Counted from the first letter of the stretch, positions 6,352 through 13,568 are shown. The stretch is 20,664 nt of DNA from CAYUIS01 sp964444825 (GCA_964444825.1 CAYUIS010000091.1:1-20664), one strand, 5' to 3'. Notes: generated by a model not told the origin, from the letters alone. Translations and numbers: made by a program.

Positions 6352-7914
6352 TTACTCGGATTCGACTGTCGCCGTCTTGGGATCCTTTGTCAGAGACCCT
6401 CCCGCCATCAGGACACCCAGGTTTTCCTCGGTCGCGTCTGAAACATCCATCTGGCCAACGATCTGACCTCTGAACAACACGGCAATCCGGTCGCTCAGCG
6501 ACATGATCTCCTCCAGCTCGACCGACACCAGGAGGATCGCCGCTCCGCTATCGCGGGCCTCAAGCAGCGTCGTGTGGACGAACTCGATGCTGCCGACATC
6601 CAGCCCTCGCGTGGGTTGATTGGCGATGATGAGCCTGGGTTCGCCCGTCAGCTCGCGGCCCAAGACCACCTTCTGCAGGTTGCCGCCTGAAAGGGTAGCG
6701 ATCCCGCTGCCTTGGCGTGCGGCAATGATGTCAAAGCGGTCGATGATGGTATTGGCCAGCGACCTGATGGCTGGACGGTTCATCAAGCCCAGGTGGCTGA
6801 ACTCGGGGAGTTTGTAGCGGGTCACGACCAGGTTTTCATCCAGCGATGTCTCTAGATTCAATCCAACGCGCATGCGGTCCTCTGGGATGTGGGCCATACC
6901 TGCTCGTCTGCGCTCGCCTACCGGGAGGTCAGAAATGTCCTCGCCAAGTAGCCGGACCGTCCCCAACTCTACCGGACGCATACCAGTGATGGCTTCAACC
7001 AGTTCCGACTGGCCGTTCCCATTCACCCCCGCGATACCCAGGATTTCGCCCTCTCGGACGTCGAACGATACGTTCAGAATCGCTGACAAGCCGCTGGTGC
7101 CGGCAACCACCAGCTTGTCCACCTCCAGCACGGTCTGTCCAGGCTGGAAGGGTCGTTTTTCCAACTGGAACAATACGTCACGGCCGACCATCATACGCGC
7201 CATGTCGCGCATACTGGTGTCTTTAATGTGCTTGGTTCCGACCATCTGTCCCTTGCGCATCACGCTCACGCGGTCGGCCACCTCCATCACCTCCAGTAGC
7301 TTGTGGGTGATGAATATCACCGTCCGTCCGCTTTCAGCCAGTCCGCGCACGACAGTGAACAGCTCCCGCGCCTCCTGGGGAGTGAGCACGGCGGTCGGCT
7401 CGTCGAGGATGAGTATCTGGGCGTTGCGCTGGAGTGTTTTCAAGATCTCGACCCGTTGCTGCATACCGACCGGCAGTTCCCGAATCCGGGCGGTGGGGTC
7501 CACAGGTAGGCCGAATCCCTGTGCCAGTTTTCGTACCTGCTCGATTTCCTCGTCCCTGTGCAGTACGCCTGCCGTGTTGGGCTCCATGCCCAGCATAATG
7601 TTCTCGGCCACCGTGAACGAGGGCACCAGCTTGAAATGCTGATGGACCATGCCGATGCCCAGACGAATGGCATCGTCGGGATGGCCGATCTCCACCTGTT
7701 GGCCATTGACGCGGATCCTTCCTTGGTCGGGCTTGACCAGCCCGTACAGCACATTCATCAGCGTTGTTTTGCCAGCGCCGTTCTCACCCACCAGCGCGTG
7801 GACTTCGCCGCACTGGACCGAAAAGTCCACGCGATTGTTGGCAGTTACCTGTGTCGAGGGAAAGTACTTGTGGATTCCCTGCATCTCGACGGCTAGTTCC
7901 GATGTTGCGGCCAT
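6352..7914 (-). CDS. Nucleoside ABC importer ATPase, two fused nucleotide-binding domains (NupO-like)
   Basis: The 520-residue cytoplasmic protein energises the importer. Domain 1 has Walker A GENGAGKTT (43-51), a Q-loop at VHQHF (about 90-94), a degenerate signature LPVGMQQRV (147-155) and Walker B ILILDEPTAV (167-176). Domain 2 has a degenerate Walker A (GVNGNGQSE, lacking the Lys), a canonical LSGGNLQK signature and LIIANQPTRGLD. This split of one consensus and one degenerate site is usual in the RbsA/NupO group. The ATG at 7914 is preferred to the in-frame ATG at 7941 because AAGGAG sits directly before it and the frame beyond overlaps an RNA hairpin. It follows the binding-protein gene by 68 bases. 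Confidence 0.92.
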   Translation of the reverse strand: MAATSELAVEMQGIHKYFPSTQVTANNRVDFSVQCGEVHALVGENGAGKTTLMNVLYGLVKPDQGRIRVNGQQVEIGHPDDAIRLGIGMVHQHFKLVPSFTVAENIMLGMEPNTAGVLHRDEEIEQVRKLAQGFGLPVDPTARIRELPVGMQQRVEILKTLQRNAQILILDEPTAVLTPQEARELFTVVRGLAESGRTVIFITHKLLEVMEVADRVSVMRKGQMVGTKHIKDTSMRDMARMMVGRDVLFQLEKRPFQPGQTVLEVDKLVVAGTSGLSAILNVSFDVREGEILGIAGVNGNGQSELVEAITGMRPVELGTVRLLGEDISDLPVGERRRAGMAHIPEDRMRVGLNLETSLDENLVVTRYKLPEFSHLGLMNRPAIRSLANTIIDRFDIIAARQGSGIATLSGGNLQKVVLGRELTGEPRLIIANQPTRGLDVGSIEFVHTTLLEARDSGAAILLVSVELEEIMSLSDRIAVLFRGQIVGQMDVSDATEENLGVLMAGGSLTKDPKTATVESE

Positions 7915-7926
7915 AGGCGATCTCCT

Positions 7927-7956
7927 TCGGCCCCGGAGCACAGGCTCCGGGGCCGA
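7927..7956 (-). promoter_or_regulatory. Strong GC-rich hairpin between binding protein and ATPase genes
   Basis: TCGGCCCCGGAGC (7927-7939) and GCTCCGGGGCCGA (7944-7956) form a perfect 13-base stem with a 4-base loop. In the minus-strand transcript it begins 26 bases after the bmpA-like stop and ends directly against the ATPase Shine-Dalgarno AAGGAG. No U-run follows, so it is not a simple intrinsic terminator. A role as a 3' mRNA stabiliser or as an attenuator of ATPase translation fits better. Confidence 0.75.
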
Positions 7957-7982
7957 CTTGAGCTTGGGATTAAGGAATGCTC

Positions 7983-9059
7983 CTATCCACCGGCTGCCAG
8001 GCCTGAACAGACGGCTGCCTCGGCGTTGTTAAGAGCGTCGCATACCTCGAATGACCCGTCCAGGATCATCTTGCGATAGTCGTCCACCGATGCCTTTACG
8101 TCGCCCAGCTTGGCGACCATATGGTCAGGTCCATTTTCCTCAAAGAAGGTCGAGCCCTCGTCCCACGAGAGACCGGTTGCACCCTCAGCCATGCTGATCT
8201 GCTGGAAGCCACCTTTAAAGTTGCCCTCCATCGTGTTCTTGACCAGCAGGAAGGTGCTCACGTCGACCTTCTTTATCATCGAGCAGATGATGCTGCCTGG
8301 CTCGATAAAGTCCTGATTCGAGTCGACGCCGATGGCAAACTTGCCCGTCTCGGCCGCCGCCGAGAGCACTCCCTCGCCTGAGCGCCCCGCGATCTGGAAT
8401 ACGATGTCGGCGCCCTGCTCGTACTGCGCCAACGCGGTCTCCTTGCCCAGTGTCGGGTTTCCAAAGTCAAAGCCCAGGTAGCCGACCAGCACCTCGCAGT
8501 CCGGGCAGACTTCCAGAACGCCTTGCTTGTAGGCCCAGAAGAACTGGTTCAGGCCCGGTGAGTCGCCACCGACTACCGCGCCCACGACCTTGGACTCGGT
8601 CATCATGCCGGCCACGATACCCACCAGGAAGCTGCCCTCGTGCACGTTGACCTGAAAGGCCTGGACGTTGTCAGGCAGGGTCTCGACAAAGATATCGGAT
8701 GGCACGCCGAACTTTTGGTCGGGGTTTTCCTCGGCGATCGAAAGCAGCGTCTCGGCATCGGGCGCCAGGGCCAGGATGATGTCGTTGCCCTCGCTGAGGG
8801 CTGCACGGATCGCCGCCTCTTGCTCCGCGACCGCGTTTGTCTCGATGATCTGTCCATTGAGCCCTAGCTCCTCGTTGGCGCGCTCCACACCCCGTGCCGA
8901 GGCGTCAATGAACGAGCGGTCGCCCAAGGGGTTCGGCGTAATGAGGGCGAACTTGAAGTCTTCCTTAGCCTGTTGGCCCCCACCTCCACCGCACGCGGCG
9001 AAAACGGGCACGAGCAGGGTCAGTACGGCTAGTAGTAGGACCAGCTTTCGGGTATTCAT
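7983..9059 (-). CDS. BMP/PnrA-family nucleoside-binding lipoprotein
   Basis: The 358-residue surface lipoprotein would bind purine or other nucleosides for the ABC importer. A basic start (MNTRK), a hydrophobic stretch and VFAAC with the lipidated Cys at residue 23 form a lipoprotein signal, followed by a Gly-rich linker. Family landmarks are NPLGDRSFIDASARGVERA, VNVHEGSFLVGIVAGMM with VVGAVVGGDSPGLNQF, and ADIVFQIAGRSGEG with FAIGVDSNQD. The ATG at 9059 is chosen over 9110 because GAGGAGGAG lies upstream and the signal peptide begins there. The 238-base gap before it suggests its own promoter, giving extra binding protein relative to the membrane components. Confidence 0.92.
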   Translation of the reverse strand: MNTRKLVLLLAVLTLLVPVFAACGGGGGQQAKEDFKFALITPNPLGDRSFIDASARGVERANEELGLNGQIIETNAVAEQEAAIRAALSEGNDIILALAPDAETLLSIAEENPDQKFGVPSDIFVETLPDNVQAFQVNVHEGSFLVGIVAGMMTESKVVGAVVGGDSPGLNQFFWAYKQGVLEVCPDCEVLVGYLGFDFGNPTLGKETALAQYEQGADIVFQIAGRSGEGVLSAAAETGKFAIGVDSNQDFIEPGSIICSMIKKVDVSTFLLVKNTMEGNFKGGFQQISMAEGATGLSWDEGSTFFEENGPDHMVAKLGDVKASVDDYRKMILDGSFEVCDALNNAEAAVCSGLAAGG

Positions 9060-9093
9060 TTTGTTTTGCTCCTCCTCAAATTGTGTGACTGTT

Positions 9094-9123
9094 GGAATAG
9101 GGTAGTACAAACGACCTGTTCAA
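9094..9123 (-). promoter_or_regulatory. Possible promoter for the binding-protein gene
   Basis: On the minus strand TTGAAC (9118-9123) is 18 bases from TATTCC (9094-9099), giving a short leader to the ATG at 9059. Both boxes are imperfect, and other AT-rich choices (TATAAC, TATATC) lie just upstream. Confidence 0.3.
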
Positions 9124-9127
9124 GCTG

Positions 9128-9147
9128 GATATATCGCCGGTTATATC
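9128..9147. promoter_or_regulatory. Operator-like palindrome upstream of the binding-protein gene
   Basis: GATATA (9128-9133) and TATATC (9142-9147) form a perfect 6-base inverted repeat with an 8-base centre, TCGCCGGT. It lies directly upstream of the tentative -35 box. This is the geometry of a dimer-binding site, but no regulator gene is visible in the salvage run. Confidence 0.35.
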
Positions 9148-9163
9148 ACCTCCCTTCGTATTC

Positions 9164-9179
9164 AGAAACCAGGTTTTTT
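9164..9179 (-). repeat. AAACC-N-GGTTT dispersed repeat, copy B (inverted)
   Basis: AGAAACCAGGTTTTT is the exact reverse complement of 15 bases of the copy at 9245-9265. The two face each other and bound a roughly 100-base segment. That segment holds a smaller inverted repeat, GTGGTT (9194-9199) with AACCAC (9210-9215). No target-site duplication was seen. Confidence 0.6.
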
Positions 9180-9244
9180 CACTGAAAAGCGCGGTGGTTA
9201 TGGGTAGCAAACCACTTCCTAGCCATCAGTTCGTTTGGATAGAT

Positions 9245-9265
9245 GCAGAAAAACCTGGTTTCTCT
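9245..9265 (+). repeat. AAACC-N-GGTTT dispersed repeat, copy C
   Basis: These 21 bases are identical to 2388-2408 and inverted relative to 9164-9179. The copy lies 32 bases beyond the stop codon of the RarA C-terminal-like gene, in the gap before the binding-protein gene. Confidence 0.65.
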
Positions 9266-9297
9266 AAAAGTGTCAGGTGGCTAGCCCTCCAGTCCCG

Positions 9298-9867
9298 TTA
9301 TTCTCCCTTCAGCAACGCCAACACGCGCTGGCGATAGGTGGTATCCCGGTCGGGCAGCTCGGGGATCAGCTTGGCGCCCTCTTCGAGAAAGTGGTCCAGA
9401 CCGCGCCCCATCTCGCTGCCGCGCTTGGTGTGCAGGTCGAGCGCGTAATCGGGGATGGAGGGCAATCGACGTCCGTCCTCAACCTCTCGCTTTATCCAGA
9501 TCGCCATCTCATCGCTGGAGCGATCTTTCTGACAGGCGCACAGATAGCGCACGGCGTGCACGGCGAATAGTATCCGCTCCCCAGCGGCATGGTCAAAGGA
9601 CTGGTTGATCTGGTGTAGGCTGTGAATCAGGATCGGCGCCTGCAGATCCCCCCAGCCAATGTCCTCGACAGAGATGGCGAGCAGGCGACGCCACAGGTAG
9701 GCTTCCATTTCTGGGCTGGTGGTGACCATCTCGTAGGCCAACAGCGCGGCGTTCTCCGTATTGCTGCGCCTTATCTCCTTTTGCAGGGCCGAGATGACCT
9801 CATCGGCCGCCAAGTCGTGACGGGTGCGCACGTTGACCCAGGGATCCTGCTTGTGTTTTGATGCCAC
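9298..9867 (-). CDS. Free-standing RarA/MgsA C-terminal-domain-like protein
   Basis: The 189-residue protein resembles only the C-terminal part of the RarA/MgsA (COG2256) replication-associated ATPase. EVISALQKEIRRSNTENAAL and YLWRRLLAISVEDIGWGD parallel the family's S-IRGSD-AAL and ARRL---SEDIG segments. A second conserved block follows near the end, DYALDLHTKRGSEMGRGLDHF. There is no Walker A or B, so it cannot act as an ATPase. Its function is not known; tetramerisation or DNA-end contact are roles of this region in RarA. The start is GTG at 9867 with GAGGAGAG upstream. It sits between the M20 hydrolase (36 bases away) and the binding protein, an unexpected neighbour for nucleoside genes. 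Confidence 0.6.
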   Translation of the reverse strand: MASKHKQDPWVNVRTRHDLAADEVISALQKEIRRSNTENAALLAYEMVTTSPEMEAYLWRRLLAISVEDIGWGDLQAPILIHSLHQINQSFDHAAGERILFAVHAVRYLCACQKDRSSDEMAIWIKREVEDGRRLPSIPDYALDLHTKRGSEMGRGLDHFLEEGAKLIPELPDRDTTYRQRVLALLKGE

Positions 9868-9903
9868 TTGGTCTCTCCTCTCGTCTGGAGGTGCACCGCA
9901 CCT

Positions 9904-11115
9904 CTAGTTTATTAGGTAGTCACGGATGATCCCGGCATACATCGCGATGGTCTGAGGAAGGCTTGCCAGCTCCACCCATTCATCCGGGGCGTGGGCATTG
10001 TCGCCACGCGGGCCAAACCCGCACAGCGTGGGAATGCCGGCTTCGATCAGCATATAACCCTCGTTCGCCGGCCCTGCCCCGGCTACCGGCCACTCCTGGC
10101 CGGTGATAGCAGCCGTGTGCTGGCGGGCAATCTCGACCAGACGATGGTCCGATGGGATCGCCGCGCCGGGCACTTTGTTCTTGACCTCGATCGTCACCGT
10201 CAGGCCAGGTCGACGTGCCTCCTCATCCTTGATGGCGCGCTCGACGTGCGACAGCACCTCCTGGGCCGGTTGGCCTGGCATCAATCGCGCGTCGATCGTG
10301 GCGGTTGCCTGGGATGGCACCATACTCTCAAACTCACCGCCCTGGAAAAGGGTGCCTGGCGTCACCGTGCAGCCCAGTCCCTCAAACGCCGGATGTACAG
10401 GGGCCGGGATATCCAATTCTTCAAGCCGGGTCAGGATAGCGGCCAGGCCGGTGACGGCGTTGACGCCGCCTTCCCCACGGCTCCAAGCTGGACTGCCGGA
10501 GTGGATAGATTGGCCGGTGGCGCGCAGCACCAGTCGGAGCAGGCCACGATGGCCGACACAGATGATGTCGCTGGCGTAGGTATAGATCGCCCCCGTCGCT
10601 GCGAGCAGGCCCTGGTCGAGCAAATAGCGGACCCCCAGTTGGCTGCTGGCCCCTGACTCTTCGTCGACGACCCCTGCGAGCGTGACACGAGTGGCGGCCG
10701 GGTCCAGTAGGCCGCAGTCGCGTATGACGGCGAGGGCGTATAGCCCGCAGGCGATGCCCGCCTTGTTGTCGGCAGCTCCACGCCCGTACAATCGCCCGTT
10801 GTCTATCGTCCCGCCAAAGGGAGGGTAGGCCCACGTCGAGGTGTCTCCCACGGCCACCGTGTCCATATGGCCGATCAGGGCAAACCCTGCCGGTCCATCT
10901 CCCCAATGGACCAGCACGTTGGGACGCTTGGGTTCCGCACCCGCCAGTTGCGCGCCCAATCCCAGCCGATCTGCTTCCTCGGCCACCCTCTGCGCGAGGG
11001 CGGATTCATCATCCCGCCCGTTCACAGAGGGTAAACGCACCAGATCCTGAAGGAAGGCGACTGCCTTGGCCTGGTGGGGCTGGGCGGCGGATAGCAGGGT
11101 GTGCGCATCGAGCAT
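9904..11115 (-). CDS. M20-family metallohydrolase (ArgE/DapE/YgeY-like)
   Basis: The 403-residue cytoplasmic di-zinc amidohydrolase has the M20 ligand set: GHMDTV (H83, catalytic D85), GRGAADNK (bridging D116), DEES (catalytic E152, ligand E153), D183 and the C-terminal NAHAPDE with H375. A dimerisation lid domain with HSGSPAWSRGEGG lies in the middle. It is the usual length for the ArgE/DapE/ACY1 group. The substrate is not determined. M20 members such as YgeY occur in purine-degradation clusters, and others act on N-carbamoyl compounds, so a role downstream of purine or pyrimidine ring breakdown is possible here. It starts at ATG 11115 with AGGCAGGAA upstream, 11 bases after the nucleoside hydrolase. 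Confidence 0.82.
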   Translation of the reverse strand: MLDAHTLLSAAQPHQAKAVAFLQDLVRLPSVNGRDDESALAQRVAEEADRLGLGAQLAGAEPKRPNVLVHWGDGPAGFALIGHMDTVAVGDTSTWAYPPFGGTIDNGRLYGRGAADNKAGIACGLYALAVIRDCGLLDPAATRVTLAGVVDEESGASSQLGVRYLLDQGLLAATGAIYTYASDIICVGHRGLLRLVLRATGQSIHSGSPAWSRGEGGVNAVTGLAAILTRLEELDIPAPVHPAFEGLGCTVTPGTLFQGGEFESMVPSQATATIDARLMPGQPAQEVLSHVERAIKDEEARRPGLTVTIEVKNKVPGAAIPSDHRLVEIARQHTAAITGQEWPVAGAGPANEGYMLIEAGIPTLCGFGPRGDNAHAPDEWVELASLPQTIAMYAGIIRDYLIN

Positions 11116-11126
11116 AACGTTCCTGC

Positions 11127-12050
11127 CTATCTGACCGCGGTCTGGAGTATCTCCCAGAGACGGTCCTTATCCATCTCCAGGATCAGGTTGACGTTGGGAT
11201 CCTTCCCCGACCGATCGAGCCAATCGACCGTCGTATGACCCCGGGTGTGCGTCCCGCTCAGCTCAACCTCCACACGATGGTTCTCGGATTTGAGCACAAT
11301 ATCCGGCTCCAGTGCTGCCGCTACTGCCAACAGGTCAGGCGCTAGCAGTGTCTTGTGGCCCGTGATCTGCTCAAGAACCCCAATCGACCGATTGGTGATG
11401 CGCCGGAAGAATTCGGCGCGCGGCGAGTCTATGGCGAGCAAAACGTCGGTCTGTTCCGCCGAAAAACCGTGGGCCATGGTCGTTTCCCACGAGGCGAGTG
11501 TCAGGCCAGGCCAAGCATCGAACACTACGGCGACGGCCTCGGGGTCAGCGTAGGCGTTAAACTCGGCGGCGGTGGTGACGTTACCCAGGCCACGAATCGT
11601 CCCCCCCATCACGACCAGGCGCTTGTACTTCTGCGGCAGGGCCGGGTCGAGGCGCGTGGCCAGCGCCACGTTGGTCAGCGGGCCAATGGCCACCAGCGTC
11701 AACTCGCCTGGCGACTCGTTTGCCATTCGGACAAGGGCGTTGACGGCGTGCTCATCCGCCACCGGGCGGGAGGAGGGTGGGTAGTTGCTATCGCCCAGGC
11801 CATCTGCGCCGTGAAAATAGCTGGCTTCCACAGGATCCCCCACCATAGGCCTGTGACATCCTGCGTACACGGGCACGTCCTGCTCGAGTACGTCGAGTAT
11901 GGTGCAGGCATTGGCCGTCGTCAGCGTCAATGAGACGTTCCCGGCGACGGTGGTGATGGCTTCGACCTGTGCGTCAGGATGTGCAAAGGCCGCCATAATG
12001 GCGTGGGCGTCGTCCACCCCAGGGTCTGTGTCGATCACAAGGCGGATCAT
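11127..12050 (-). CDS. Inosine/uridine-preferring nucleoside hydrolase family protein
   Basis: The 307-residue cytoplasmic enzyme would hydrolyse the N-glycosidic bond of a ribonucleoside to base and ribose. The calcium-binding N-terminus DTDPGVDDAHAI (D7, D9, D13, D14) is perfect. N39 in AGNVS, FHGADG (H80), IGPLTNVALA, VMGG and EFNAYADPEA (E163, N165) are also present. The C-terminal His-Asp motif, usually HDPLAVA, reads PDLLAVA (238-244). The Asp metal ligand is kept, but the His that acts as general acid in inosine-cleaving members is Pro. The reaction may rely on another proton donor, or the substrate may differ. A GGAGGG site precedes the ATG. The preceding amidohydrolase ends 21 bases upstream. 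Confidence 0.88.
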   Translation of the reverse strand: MIRLVIDTDPGVDDAHAIMAAFAHPDAQVEAITTVAGNVSLTLTTANACTILDVLEQDVPVYAGCHRPMVGDPVEASYFHGADGLGDSNYPPSSRPVADEHAVNALVRMANESPGELTLVAIGPLTNVALATRLDPALPQKYKRLVVMGGTIRGLGNVTTAAEFNAYADPEAVAVVFDAWPGLTLASWETTMAHGFSAEQTDVLLAIDSPRAEFFRRITNRSIGVLEQITGHKTLLAPDLLAVAAALEPDIVLKSENHRVEVELSGTHTRGHTTVDWLDRSGKDPNVNLILEMDKDRLWEILQTAVR

Positions 12051-12071
12051 TTTCCCTCCTCGAGATTAGAA

Positions 12072-13421
12072 TCAGCGAGTGTCTGGCTGAGTGTCTGGCA
12101 ATCGCCGCCTCAATTCGGCGTGCGCAGCATCCAGGTCGGCACTGGCCGAACGGTAGTCGAGGGTGGTCCACCTGCCCTCTCGCAGCAGCCAGTTGCCATC
12201 CACCATCACTTCCTTTACGTGCAAGCCAGAGATCGAGTATACCAAAGCTGTAAAGACGTCCTGGCCGTTGTTTGGACCCCATCCAATGGTTGTCAGATCC
12301 AGGGTGATCAGATCCGCTTTCTTGCCAGGCTCCAACGACCCGATCTGTTCGTCCAGGCCTAGGGCTCGCGCACTGCCCAGGGTCGCCATTTCGACAATGT
12401 CGCGGGCCGGGATTCCGTTCGGCTGGGCCTCGCGCAGCGACGTCAGCTTGGCCGCGGTCTGCATCTCGTTGAACATGTCGTAGGAGTTGTTGTTGGCGAC
12501 GTTGTCGGTGCCCAGAGCGGTCTTGATACCCGCCTGGCGCATCCCCCTGAGAGGAGCGGCCTGTGCGCCCGCCCGCATACAGGCTGATGGAGCGATCACT
12601 GCGCTGAATGGGCGAGCCGCCAGCGTGGGGAAATCCTCGGGCGGCACCGTGATACAGTGGGCGGCCAGCAGCCTGCGATCGAGGATGCCCAGCGTCTCCA
12701 TCTGCTGCACGGCGCTACGGCCAAAGCGCTCTTGGCAGTAGTCATCCTCCTCGCCGCTGGTCGCCAGGTGGATGTGCAGCCCGGTCTGGAACCGGTCGGC
12801 CAGTTCGAGCTCCATCTGAATGGCCTCGGGGCTGTTGTCGACGAAAAAGGCGTGCGGGCCGACCCAGCCGTCGATTCGGGTGTCATCCTGGACGCTCTCC
12901 AGGAACTCGGTCGCAGCCCTGATCTCCCGCTCTCGGGCGGCCTGATCGCCCATCTCGACGATGCCATAGGCCAGCGCCGCCCGCAGACCGCTCTGGCGCA
13001 CGACGGGGACGATATGGTCTGTGTAAAAGTACTGGCCGGCGAAACAGGTGGTGCCGGTGCGGATCATCTCGGCGCAGGACACAGCCACCGCTGGCGGGAC
13101 CATATCAGGGTCCATCACCTCTTCCCAGACCCGGATGCCGTTGTACCAGCCTTCGAAGGTGAGCAGCGAGTGCTCTTCGGCCAACCCACGGAAGAGGACC
13201 ATTGGCGTGTGTGTATGGGCATTCACCAGACCGGGCATCACCAGCCGCCTCTCCAGGTTGATCTCGGTCACGTCGTCGCCCAGGCGCTGGCGATTCAACT
13301 GGTGCAGTGGGCCTATCTCGCTCAACCGATCCCCGTGTATCACGAGGTAACCAGGTTGATAGACGTTGTCCTGCGTGTCGAGCGAGATAATGGTGTCAGC
13401 GCGGAGTAGGGTTACCTTCAA
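12072..13421 (-). CDS. Amidohydrolase, MtaD/SAH-adenosine deaminase-like (COG0402)
   Basis: The 449-residue metal-dependent hydrolase resembles 5'-methylthioadenosine/S-adenosylhomocysteine deaminases. Visible metal ligands are NAHTHTPM (H69, H71), GLHIHLA (H218) and ALGTDN (D306); AAHC (H255) is the active-site His. EMIRTGTTCF and YDMFNEMQTAAKL are also typical. The usual HxxE catalytic Glu after the third His appears as HLAT, with acidic residues only three positions later. Either an alignment shift or a changed activity explains this. The first ATG of the frame is at 13532, but that stretch looks non-coding and overlaps a promoter. I prefer TTG at 13421, with GGAG about 9 bases upstream and a family-like KVTLLRADTIISLD start. 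It is first in the salvage run. Confidence 0.82.
   Translation of the reverse strand: MKVTLLRADTIISLDTQDNVYQPGYLVIHGDRLSEIGPLHQLNRQRLGDDVTEINLERRLVMPGLVNAHTHTPMVLFRGLAEEHSLLTFEGWYNGIRVWEEVMDPDMVPPAVAVSCAEMIRTGTTCFAGQYFYTDHIVPVVRQSGLRAALAYGIVEMGDQAAREREIRAATEFLESVQDDTRIDGWVGPHAFFVDNSPEAIQMELELADRFQTGLHIHLATSGEEDDYCQERFGRSAVQQMETLGILDRRLLAAHCITVPPEDFPTLAARPFSAVIAPSACMRAGAQAAPLRGMRQAGIKTALGTDNVANNNSYDMFNEMQTAAKLTSLREAQPNGIPARDIVEMATLGSARALGLDEQIGSLEPGKKADLITLDLTTIGWGPNNGQDVFTALVYSISGLHVKEVMVDGNWLLREGRWTTLDYRSASADLDAAHAELRRRLPDTQPDTR
12077..12100. repeat. 12-base tandem duplication at the amidohydrolase C-terminus
   Basis: GAGTGTCTGGCT is followed directly by GAGTGTCTGGCA. On the coding strand this gives PDTQ then PDTR before the stop. 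It is a simple in-frame duplication in a dispensable tail. Confidence 0.8.
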
Positions 13422-13502
13422 TGTCTTGTTCTCCGCAGGGCGTCCGCTGAATCCGCTGTCGCGAGTGGCCTCTCTCTGGGTAGGGCGTGCGATTAAGGGC
13501 GA

Positions 13503-13532
13503 ATTGTACACGCAAACGCCCATCTTGTCCAA
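13503..13532 (-). promoter_or_regulatory. Predicted promoter for the nucleoside salvage run
   Basis: On the minus strand TTGGAC (13527-13532) lies 18 bases from TACAAT (13503-13508). Transcription would start near 13496, about 75 bases before the TTG start at 13421. This supports that start over the ATG at 13532, which sits inside the -35 box. Confidence 0.5.
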
Positions 13533-13568
13533 CTGATGTTGGGGTTACTGGTCATGTCCTCTTTTTTC

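Noticed and set aside
6872..7642. Plus-strand frame of about 256 codons opposite the ABC ATPase
   Set aside because: It is Ser/Thr/Arg-rich shadow translation with no domain, opposite intact Walker and signature motifs.
7927..7956. Intrinsic terminator after the binding-protein gene
   Set aside because: The stem is strong, but no run of T follows in the transcript direction. The ATPase gene, needed for the same transporter, begins immediately after.
9164..9265. Possible CRISPR-like or mobile element with terminal repeats
   Set aside because: There are only two opposed short copies, no regular spacers, no cas or transposase gene and no target duplication. It is kept only as a dispersed repeat pair.
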